Source: Eremophila alpestris peregrina (Eukaryota > Chordata > Aves > Passeriformes > Alaudidae). From it: 64,000 nt of DNA. The stretch is taken from NCBI GenBank assembly GCA_009792885.1, contig WMCF01000032.1, positions 4,506,589-4,570,588 on the forward strand, in the 5' to 3' direction. The notes beneath the pieces were generated by a model that worked only from the letters and a program-made list of their open reading frames with translations, made no database searches and was not told where the DNA came from. The position numbers and the translations under genes were made by a program. Below are positions 19,863 through 30,165 of the stretch, piece after piece. Each line of letters starts with the position of its first letter. The first letter of the stretch is position 1.

Positions 19863-22100
19863 TGCTGAGGAGGGGAGCAGGGGGTTCCAGGGGACGGTAA
19901 ATGGCCTGTTACAGGCAGGCAGGAGAGGAGATGGGAAAAAAACCTCGACTCCAAAACACGGGCTGGATCTCGGGAAGGAAAATGCCAGGGAGGAGGCGGG
20001 GGATGCTGTGGCAGGGCCGTGCCAGCCTCTCTCTCTCCTGGGGACACGCACAGGGCCCGTGCAGCAGCTTCCCACGGCTCCCGTGCCTCCGCTCTCAGGC
20101 TCGGCTCTGCCATGCGGCAGTGACTCCTCACACAGCCGTTTGCACTACAAACCCCACAGCTTCGTTTGTGGAAGCATTTAATGATTCAGGGAGCCGGCAG
20201 CTCCCTGGGGACGGTTCCCACTGCCTCCAGAATTCCTCCCTCAGTGGCTGCCTGGTACAGAAATCCCCAGGGAGCCGAGCTGATGCTGGCACCACGGGAA
20301 ATGTGCTGCCGGGGTGTTTGGGCCTTGCTTTATTTCCAGTCCAACCATCCTCATCTTTGAGAGCTGAACTAAGGGCTGGGAGCAGCAGGGGTGGGGAGGC
20401 AGTGGGTGGCTCTGAGGGGAATGACCTTGCTTACACCTCACAGGCCTGGCTGGGAAGTTTTCACTCCAGTGTAATGAGTCTGGGGCTCTTTCTCCACTTG
20501 TAATGTTCAAGATGTCTTTAAGGGCTAAAACCCTCTCTGAACTCAGCATTGCACCAGCCCTCACTGACTGCCCTCCTGCCTCTTTCCCTTCAGATGCAGG
20601 GGGATCAGAGCATCTCTCAGTGCCCTTGCAGAGGTTTTTGGCCTCCCCAAAAGCAGGTTGTCTTTTCATCAGCTTGGATGGGTTAAGCTCAAACCCACTG
20701 AAAAATCTGGCTGAGCCAGTCTGTCATCAAGAGGCAGAGAGTGGCAGAGGGGCTAGGAACCCCAGCATTCCCACCTGCATTCCCACCAGGACCTCATCTC
20801 AGAGGGATGATGGCAAGGAACTTTGCCCTGGCCCCACTGGAGATGCTGCTTCTCCATCCAGCCTGGATTCATCCTCTCCAGGCTGCTCCAACAGCCTCAA
20901 ACCCTGCAGACCCCTCCAAATTTGGACGCTTGCCCCAGTTGCCCCAGTGCCATTCCAGGTGTCTGAGGGGAGCTGGGGTACCTCAGGGCAATGCCCAGGG
21001 ATGCTCTGGGTGCTGCAGGGTGATACCCAGAGATGCTGGGTTGTCTCTGGGGGTAACCATAGTAACGGAGCAGCATCTCTGCTCTCCTGCTGGCAATTTG
21101 CTTTTTCATCCTGCATTAAGGTGGACCCTCTCCAGCTCCTTTCTCCCCCTCCATAAAGGCTCTCCCAGAGGGGCCAGCTCTTCCACTCCATCCCACACCA
21201 GGTTTCATCCCACTGAGAAACAGGATCCTGCCAGGGGAGCAGCCTCCAGTGTCCTGCAGGGAGCCCAGGAAGGCGATGGCTGGAGTTTCTCCTTAACACA
21301 GATTTATAATTGTGAGTGGGACAAAATTAGGGGTTTCCTTGCACTTGTTAACAGGCCACTGTCAAGGTTAAAAACCTCAAATACTTTAATTTTTTTTAAT
21401 TGTAAAATGCCTCTACTAGCAATAACACTCAGGCTTATTAATATGGATTGATTTTTTTCAGTGCAGAATGTAATTATCACCCGTTAAGTACTTTGTTCAC
21501 CTTTCACATTTCTCCTCGCTCGGGGAAGGCAAACACATGAGTCAGCGTCCCTTTTTCTGTCACTTTTAGGCAGTTTTTTTGTGACAAGCCATTGTGAATC
21601 AGCACAACACTGCAAAGTTCAGGTCACAAACGCTCCTGAGATGCTGCTCGCAGGGAAAAACGGTGATTTTTAAGAAGGAGGTGAAGGACATGTCTTGACC
21701 CTGGGCTTTGGGGAGAAACCCCAGATGAATAAATCTGGAATCAAACTGGGCTCGGTGGTGCTGATTTAAAGGGAGAAGCGAGAAGGGTTTCCCGTGGGAT
21801 ATCGGGATGGAGAGGATGTGTGCGAGCCGACAGATCAGCACCCCTTCCCCAGCCAGCCGACACTCCCTCTCCTCTTCCCCTGCAGCTGGCACGTTTATTT
21901 TGGAAACACCTCATTAGTACGTAATAAACCCTTCCCCTCTTTGCCTGGCGACCCCAAGCATCACCCCCGTCCCCCAGGCTGGGGCTCGCTGTCCCCTGGC
22001 AGCTCCCTGCTCCAGGGTGGGGGTGCCGGACACTCCGGGGTGGCCCTAACGGGGAGGGATGGCCCCCAAAGCCCATTCATTCTCCGTGGGTCGGCATCCC
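19863..22100. other. Intergenic, no gene seen
   Basis: No recognisable gene. The minus-strand frame 19781-20131 and plus-strand frames at 19901-21451 show no domain. A diverged local duplication with GATGCTCTGGG/GATGCTGGG spacing lies at about 20990-21040. The 21300-21600 part is AT-rich and contains TGAGTCAGC at 21538-21546. Confidence 0.5.
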
Positions 22101-22129
22101 CGCCTCGGGGGCTTTGCTGTCCGTTCGGG

Positions 22130-22290
22130 TTCGTGGCTGACTCAGCCCCAGATGGTTCTGCGAGCGCTTATATAACGCGTGTTTTGGCGGGGGCCGGGAC
22201 GCGGAGCGCGGCGAGGAGGTGGGCGCGGGGGCGAGGGAGGGAACAGAGCTAAAGATAAGCCTGGCAGCTCTGACAGCGCTTTGCCAGGCC
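22130..22290 (+). promoter_or_regulatory. Candidate TATA-containing CpG-rich promoter
   Basis: In order: GCTGACTCAGC at 22136-22146, a TRE-type Maf/NF-E2/AP-1 palindrome matching the MARE core in 11 of 13 positions; TTATATAA at 22168-22175, a good TATA box; a CpG-dense stretch 22176-22235; AGATAAG (GATA motif) at 22253-22259; and an 8-base inverted repeat GCCTGGCA/TGCCAGGC at 22259-22266 and 22282-22289. The motif-to-TATA spacing (about 25-30 bases) and expected start near 22200 look like a real promoter. No following coding exon was recognised, so the gene, its direction and its reality remain open. Confidence 0.4.
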
Positions 22291-22430
22291 CCGCGGGAGC
22301 CGGCAGGGGAAAGGCTGCTGGGGAGCGGCCACCGAGCTCGCAGGGGTCCCGTCGCTGTCCCTCGCTGTCACCGCCCGGGGACCCGCCCGGCCCCGCAGCC
22401 CGCCCTTCCCGGGTTCCCCTCCCTCTGCCT
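22291..22430. other. CpG-dense continuation of the 22.1-kb patch
   Basis: CpG-rich sequence continues to about 22430 and then stops. No open frame with a recognisable domain starts here; ORFs overlapping it (22142-22614) are P/G/R-rich and probably chance. Confidence 0.45.
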
Positions 22431-24160
22431 CTCACAAACGGACCTAAAATCACCCCTGTGGTTTCACAACAGGTTTTTTTCCCCCTGGTGTTTCACGATC
22501 CGGGTTGCAGCAGGGAAGTGTTTTGGTTGTGGGACTGAACCAAGCGGGGTAAAGATTCTCCAGACCTTTAATCCCCATCCCCCCTTCCCTTCCTCTCCTC
22601 TGCTCCACTGGTGACTGCTGACCAGCACTGCAGCTCACAGTGGGAGCAGAAAAACTGATGGTGTTTCTCTTGAAGGGATGTTTTGGGTGACCTTTGGCCT
22701 CTGTAGAAGTCTTCCTCTTTTTCTCAGTTTACGATTTCAGGGTACACACAAAGATGACCCTTGTTTTACGGGAGTTTTATTTTAATGCTCTGGAGATTTG
22801 CTAAATAAAAAACATTCTAATACACAGGATGTCCTGGCTCTTCTCAGGTGGGGCAGCTGCAGGGTTTGGGGCAGGTAAGAACCAGAGATATTGCTGCATG
22901 TCCCTCTGCAAAGGGTTAACTATGAACCCCCAGACATGGCTTTTATTTGTCTGGAACTGCCCTCAGAGGAGCCTTCCCCAACCCTTAACAGAGCTGAACA
23001 CAGATTTCATTCCCAAATCCCTTCTTTCCCAAACCCATGGCTACAGGGCATTCCCAGAGGCTGCTTGGGGGTCAGGTCCCTTAGCCCTGGAGGGATTCCT
23101 GGGTGGCTGAGGCTCCCTGCTGCAGGAGATGTGGAGGATGGCCATGTCCTGGTGAGCAGGATGTCACCTCTGAGCTCTCCACACCGACACCGGGTGCGGG
23201 GGTGACAGCAGGAACAGGCTTTGTCAGGGTAAGGAGCACTGCCACCAGCCTTCAGATGGTGGCAGGAAGTCCACCAGGCTCCTGATAATTAGGAGAGAAA
23301 AAACTAAAGAAATCCCTCTGCAAAAAGACAATGTTGTGGGGAGAAGCTCAGGCCTGGGCTCCTGCCAGGGGTGGATTTGCAGAGCCACCCACGCGGGATG
23401 GGAGCAGAGAGGGGAATTGTCCCCCTCAAGGCCAGGGGGACAAGGCTGTGGTGGCACTTGGTGGCTGCCAGACCAGGTGGGTGCCCCTCCCAGGGCAGGT
23501 CTCCATCCCACAGCCCCCAGTGCAGAGAGGACTGGATTTATGGGAGCAGGACTCGGGGGATTACTCTGCCAGAGTCTGACCAGCCAAAAATTGTTAAAAA
23601 TCAGAATATCCGTAGCTCAAATCCAGCTTAAAAGTCAAACCAATCATCCAAACCATCTGCCTCACCATTGAAGATAATACTACTTTTATTGTTTCCATAA
23701 GCTGCTAAGCAGCTTTTCAGCAAGAAAAAACCCTCTCTGCTGGGACATTTGTGGCTGTGGGACAGCACAGTGGCCTGCCCGGTGGCAGCCACGTCAGGAT
23801 GTGGTGACCTGGGGGATGCAGGGCAGGGACTGGTGCTGGGGGTTAAATTCTCTGTGCCACGGTGCAGATATCCAGTGGCAGCCACCTGCTGCCATCTCCC
23901 TGGAAATCCACCAATGGAGGAGGGCTGGCACTGCCAGCTCTCCTCCAAGACATCCCAAAATTTTCTGCAGGCTCTGGCAGCTGAGGGTGATGCATGACAG
24001 CCTGTAATGGGAGCTGCCCCTGCTGCTGCCCACCTGACCTTCTCCCAGGGGTATTATTAGCCCATCTGGAGCAGCCAGCCCAGAGATTTCCATCTGCAAG
24101 TCCTCCCTGGCTGTGGGCCAGAGAGGGGAGCTGGGCACAATCCTGACTGTTTTCCCTGGG
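22431..24160. other. No gene seen
   Basis: No recognisable gene or repeat. AATAAA occurs at 22803-22808 and CAG|GTAAGA at 22871-22879, but no exon can be built around either. Confidence 0.5.
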
Positions 24161-24420
24161 TGATTTGGGTTGGAAAGGACCTTAAAGCTCATCTCATTCC
24201 AACCCCCTGACATGGGCAGGGACACTTCCACTAGACCTGCCCTGTCCTTGGGCACTTCCAGGCATGGAGCAGCCACAGCTCTGGGCAACCTGTGCCAGGG
24301 CCTCACAGCCAAGAATTTCTTCCCAATATCCCAACTAACCCTGCCCATTGTTAGTTTGAAGCCATTTCCCCTTGTCCTGTCATTCCAGGCCCATGTCCAA
24401 AGTCCCTCTCCACACTGTAG
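24161..24420 (-). mobile_element. CR1 LINE 3' fragment
   Basis: Read on the plus strand it is the reverse complement of the avian CR1 tail: GGGTTGGAAAGGACCTTAAA, then CATGGGCAGGGACACTTCCA, then TGTGCCAGGGCCTCAC, AAGAATTTCTTCCCAATATC and CCCCTTGTCCTGTC. It is truncated at the 5' end of the element. Similarity fades after about 24420, though weak matches may run to 24480. Confidence 0.9.
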
Positions 24421-24744
24421 ACCTCCACACTGAAGGCTTCCAGCCACTCTCCAAAGTCTGCTCACCAGTTCCTGGAAGATGTCCATGCCCACCAGAGAGA
24501 TCAGAGTCTCCTGCCTCTCCTAGACCCTCTCTGTTTCACCCCCCTGAAATGGCTGCTGTGCACTTCACCCTCTCCCAAAAACCTCCCAGCCTCTAAGGCA
24601 AAATGAGCTGATGTCTCTGTTCCCACCTACAGCTTCTCTGGGTAACAAAAGCATCACCTATCGTGTCCTTATCTGACACCCTGACAGACAGACACCTCCT
24701 TCACCCATGGATTTCCAGACAGGGCATGTGTAAGTATCAAAAGT

Positions 24745-24815
24745 CCAGGTTGGATGGAGCTTGGAGCAGCCTGGTGTAGTGGAAGGTGTCCCTGCCCATG
24801 TCAGGGAATTGGAAC
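24745..24815 (+). mobile_element. CR1 LINE short 3' fragment
   Basis: GGAGCTTGGAGCAGCCTGGT followed by GTGGAAGGTGTCCCTGCCCA matches the last part of the CR1 3' end; the very end is diverged. Confidence 0.85.
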
Positions 24816-27369
24816 ATTCACTGGTGTCTGTGAGTCTGTACTGATGCAGTGAGAGCACAAGAACTCGTTAATGAAATCACCCCAGAGCTGCTGACATTGT
24901 ACATTTGTGCTGGTGACTGGGTGCTCCTCCTGCCTTCACTCAGGGTGAGTTTTGCTTGCTTCCCATGGGAAGACACCTGAAACAAAACTTATTTCCTCAC
25001 ATGGAAATAAGGAAGGAAAAAAGTGCTGATAGATCAGCAGCCAACAAGCCAAGAGGAAACTGCACTTCTGTAGACCATTCAGCTTTTATTTCATCTGATT
25101 TTAAGTGCCTGGCAGTGAGTTGGCCCTTCCTGTCCCCCGGGAGAGGCAGAGTGTTGCCAGCTCACCAGAGCGTCCTGGGATTTGCTGCCTCCTCTGCAGA
25201 GCCCCAGCTCCCAGCTCCACGTGGTTACTGGAGCCACCACTGCCACCTGGAAAGGGACTTTGCAGCTGGCACAGAGCATTTCACTCCTGCTCAACAACAA
25301 CTCGGGGCCCAGGACACCCTCAGCTGCCCCACATCTCTGGCTCTGATTTTGTTCTTCCTCTGGAGGACTCTCCTGGGTGTTTGGCTGCTCTGCAGCACCT
25401 GACTATGGCAGGGAATGTGCCAGGCTCCAGGGATGGCTCCATCCTTCTCCACCTCCCAACCTCTGCCCCAGGCTCGCCTGAGGGACCTGACTTGCAGCTG
25501 CCAAAGCCACATCACTGATTTTTAATTAGGGAGAGCTGCAATTAGTGAAACACAGCAGAGTGAGGGGAGAAGCCCTGGCCTGTCAGTCTTGGCTGTGAGG
25601 TCCCTGACACTTTCCCTAATCAGCCCAGAAAGACACATTGCCTTGACTGTGACAGTGCAGAGAGTGGGGAATGCATCAACCTCGCTACAAATCCCAGCTG
25701 GGTTTAGCTCCTGTTGGCTAAATGTCTGCAGAATCTCACCCAGCAGAGCAGTCAGGATAAAAGATAGGTGACATCCACAGCTTTACTCCTCTGTGTGTGT
25801 GTCTTTTGTCCACACAGCAAGGTGAGGGTTGTGCTGGGAGTGCAGAAGAGGGCAGTGCTTTGTGCCTGCATCCCTTCCACGGCGTGTTTCCAGTCCTGTG
25901 GACGAACACAGGCTCTTTGATCTCAACATCAGAGATGTCCAGACACAGGGATCCAGGGAGACGCAGCTGGGAGGCACTGACAGGGTCAGGCCCTTGGAAG
26001 CTGAGTTAGGCTCAGTCCATCCCTTGCCAGGTTTCCATGTGCTCCCACATCATCCATCCTTATCCTGCAGCAAGAGGGATTTGCTGCTCTGAGCTGCAGA
26101 GAGCAGCTCCTCGACTGACAGTGCTGTGCTGGGGCTGCAATCCCACCAGTGCCATTTCCGAGTTGCTGGCAAACATCCCCTCGGGAGGAAAGAAGCTCAG
26201 CCAAGCCTGGAATGACCTGCTGAGGCAGGGTAGGCTCCTTCCACTCTCACATCATGTGCTGGGATTCACATAAAAGGGGATTCTTTGCAGGATGGCCTGA
26301 GTCAGGGAGGGGGATGTTCCCAGTATGGGGCTCCCAGACCACAGCAGGAACACCCCAGGATCAGGGAGAGCCCCAGCCTCTGCCACAGAGCTCTTGGCTC
26401 TGGTTAAGATCAGATTGGATTTGTGTGTTGAGTCACAGCACAGGGCTCTGGGCTGTGTGATGTTGCTCAGGCCCCTGAACAGTGATCACACGTGTGATGT
26501 CACACATACCTGCACCCCCAGCTGGGGCACAGCACCCTGGCCCCTCCTCCTCATCCCATACCTGAGAAATGAATGTCCTGTTCCTGTGTTTCCACTGTGC
26601 CACTCTCTGAACAGACCCCATCCCTCTGCAGCCTGTGTCCCCAGACCCCAGTGCAGCTCTGTTCCCTCTCCAGCACAGAGCCTGTGACAGTCACAGCTGC
26701 TCCCATACACTTCCCAGGCTTTGATCAACTCCAGGCTCCTCTCTTTTCTCAGCCCCTTGGGAAATAAAACTCTCCAGTGCTGCAGATTGTTTTCAGGTGA
26801 TGGAGAAAGCAGGGGCTGAACCCTCTGGCAGTGCCATACTCACCTCTGCTGAGGCTGGGGATGGATCCAGGATGGATTCTTGTTGGGAAGGCGTTCTCAA
26901 GGATGTTGGCAGATTTGACTAGTTTGCCAAATTAGTCAACTCAAAGTTTATTGCAGCCACATCTGCCAGGCTGACTGTTCTTCTGGGACAGCTTGGGGGC
27001 ACCAGGAATGAACTGGGGTCTCTGGTGCTGCTCAAACACAGCCCAGTATGGAAACCATATGGAAAAAGAGGCAAGCTCAGAAATGGAAACACTGCAGTGG
27101 TTTTTGGGAAGCTGGGATTCCCCGGCTCCACCACGATCCTTTCTGTGTCTCCTTGGTCACCTCCTGCATGCCCATGGCTCAATCCCATCAGGAGCTAGTT
27201 CGCAGCTCCTAATCCCGGTACCAAAGCACAGTCACAGTTTTGATTCCCCAGACTGGACTGCAAAGCTCTAAGCCAGGACAAGTGGGAGCATCAGTGGTTC
27301 CAAGCTGAGAGAGCATCCCCTCTCCCACCGGGGTCTGCAGGGCAGGCTCAGCCAAGAGAGAGGATCCCG
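24816..27369. other. No gene seen
   Basis: Unique-looking, moderately GC-rich DNA with no domain-bearing frame. AATAAA at about 26763 has no associated exon. No transposon recognised. Confidence 0.5.
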
Positions 27370-27600
27370 TGAGGAGGAGGAGGAGCAGCCTCCCTGCCCG
27401 CCCAGCGCCGCTCCCGCATCCCTGCCCGCTCCCTGCTCCCACGGACATGTGCTCACACGGTGGCAGGACAGGAGATGCCAAGCGCTCCTCGGGCACTGTC
27501 ACCTGATCTCCGCCACCCCCGCTCCGAGCCCGGCCGAAAATAAACCCGGGAGCGCTGCAGCGGAGCCGCCCTGGCACGGCCGGCCCGGGCTGAGCCCATT
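27370..27600. promoter_or_regulatory. CpG-enriched patch
   Basis: About 20 CpGs in 230 bases, strongest at 27395-27430 and 27480-27590, in CpG-poor surroundings. No TATA box is seen and the exon structure is not clear. It is a possible promoter or enhancer only by composition. Confidence 0.3.
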
Positions 27601-30096
27601 GTTCCAGCGATAATGCTGGTTCCAGTTCCTGATCCCAGAGAAATGCAGATATTCCCCTCGCGCCTCTCCAGCCTCCCGCTGCAGAGAAACCACGGCTCAG
27701 GAGCAGGTGCAAGAGCAAAGGACATTTTTTTCCCCCTCCACGTGAATTTTCTTGTTGATTGAAGGTTCCTTTCATGTGGGGCGAGGCTGAACTTTCCACA
27801 GGAATGATTTTCTTTCCTTGAAAGTTTTAATTTGTTTAAAAAGAAGGGTGAAAAATCCCCCCCTCACATTATATCCTGAAAATATAAAGCCTGAAGCTCC
27901 AGCTTCCCTGGTCCTGGCAGGGCCCGGTGTTCCTGCCGGGCAGCAGCCTTTTGTTATGTAAAATTGGCATCTCCTTGCAGCTTCCATGGTGCTTCCAAGC
28001 CTGTGCAGAAATACCTGTGGAAGGGCGTGCTGGGGCCAGCCAAACTCATTTCAGTCGTGACCTGAGCAGGTGCTTGGTTGGAAAGGTCCAAAGCTGGGGC
28101 AGTGGAGCTGTGTGGTGACAGAGGGGACACCAGAGCCAGCGATTTGGGGTCGTCTTCAGCACTCAACCAAGACACACCTGAGACAAAGCAGCCCTACAGA
28201 GGGACCCAACATTTCTGTGGTGTGTCCTGGGCTTTCGCACCCATTTGTATGGCTGGAAAGTTACCCTCACATCCCTGATTTGTCCTGTGGTGCAGAAGTA
28301 CCAGAGACTCTGCCCCAGAAGATCTTTACTTGCAGCCACCCTGCCCTGAGCCTGGCTGAGCTCAGGATGTGCCCCAGCCCTGCATCAGCAGCCCCAGGAA
28401 GGTTTTGCCACAGCAGAACCAAAATATGGGCACCAGCTGCATCACCTCGTGCTCCAGGGGTCCAAGTGGCTTCCAGAGCCCCTGCCCTGAGCAGGGGACA
28501 TCAAAGTCTCTCCCAGGCACACTCCTCCCGAGGAGCCCAGCGTGCTCTCAGCCTGGCGAGGCCATCAAACAGGAGGAACAGACAGATCTGAGCAGCAAAC
28601 TGAGAGAGAAGGCAGCAGCAATATGGTCCTGGAGAAAGCAGCAGCACAACCCCTTGGCTTCCATTCCCTGCTGCTTCCCCTTGCTTCCCAGAGTGCCTCC
28701 AGCTCCAAATGCCTCAGCTTTGCACAGAGCTGATCTCCTGGTGTTCTCTGGGCTGCAGCTTGAACTCCGGAGCATCCACCAAAGAGGCTCCTGCAATGTG
28801 CCAGGGAAATCACAAGACTCTGGGGTAACCAGCAGCTCTCTGGGGACAGACCCTGCCTGCCTGCATCATGCTGGCTTTTGTCCCTGTCCCCAAAGCCTGT
28901 CTCCTCTCACCCCCTCTTCCCCAGGCCATACCTGGTTCTTCCGTAGGCGTCATGACTTCACTGTCTATTTTTATCCAACCCACTGCTAAGTAAAAGCAGA
29001 GTTTACACTGACTTTTGGAAAAAAAAAAAAAAAAGAAAAAAAGGAAAACAAGGCATTTTTCTTATTGTGTGGGAAAAGATCCATGGGCTGGGTTTTCTTT
29101 TTCTTCCCCCTTAACTTGGAGATCTCCCAAAGCAAACAAGTGCTGCTAACTGGAAAATAGGATGATTCACCAGTCCCCTGGGCAGATGGTACCCGGGCCC
29201 TCTATTCTCCAACTCCTGGCAAGGGTAAATGCCCCCTGTAAAACTTAAAATAAACAGATGATCCTGTATCCATCACGGGATCTGCCCTGCAAAGCCGACA
29301 CATCTTCAGCGACCTCCTGCTCATGCCCAGACTTCTTGGGTCACCCCCTGTGGGTGTCCTGCCCCTGAGGGGCAGCTCAGGGCATGGAGGATCAAATCAG
29401 GGGCACAGGAGGCTTCCAGAAGCTGCAGCCTGCCTGTGGATGCTGGAAGCTGAGTGACATGCTGGGTTGCAGCCCCCAAACTGAAGGGATGGAGCAGCCC
29501 TGAGCTGCCCCAGGAGCTGCTGCTCTGTGACAAGGTGTCTGTCCTTCCACAGAGCATCTGCCACACGATGCCCTTGCCCTGGGGTGCTGAGGAGATGCTG
29601 ACACGTGGAAAAGCTGGCCAGGAGTTCCCTGTGGGTGAACAAACAGTGGGGCCAGAGCAATGAAGCAACATTTTCTTCCCTGCAGCCTCTGACATGTGTC
29701 ACGGGAGGGACCGTTCTCTTCATGGTGTGACTCAAATCCCATATGGGTAGTGCAGGAATCTGCTGTCCTTTCCAGAGACAGGGAAGGCCTGTTTTTAAAT
29801 GCCCCCAGCTCCTCCCTTCTGCAGGCAATGGAACCTCTCATCCATTCCCCTTCCAGATTCCCAAATCCTGGCCACACCAGCAACAGGGCTGTCCCTGCAA
29901 GGAGGCCTCGTTTCAGGGATACTGCAAAGTGAGGAGCTCCTGAGATATTTTGGGACACCATGACCCCTGAAGCACATCCCACATGGAAAGTGCCCATCAC
30001 CAGTGCCATTTCAGGGCAGGAGCTGTGATGGTGGTGCTGGAAGAGACTGGGGTGAAAAGAGGACCTTGAGAGGGCCCTGGGGTGACCCAGGAGGGA
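27601..30096. other. No gene seen; A-rich run at 29019-29042
   Basis: No recognisable gene. The A-rich run at 29019-29042 is interrupted by a single G and shows no retrocopy upstream. The 206-codon frame at 28369-28989 has no domain. Confidence 0.5.
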
Positions 30097-30165
30097 ACTG
30101 TTCCCTGTTCCCTGTTCCCTGTTCCCTGTCCCCTGTCCCCTGTTCCCTGTTCCCTGTTCCCTGTT
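30097..30165. repeat. 7-bp tandem repeat (CCCTGTT)n
   Basis: About ten units of CCCTGTT with some CCCTGTC variants. Because 7 is not a multiple of 3, all frames pass through the same 7-residue pattern, which explains repetitive peptides here (GTGNREQ on the minus strand). Confidence 0.95.
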
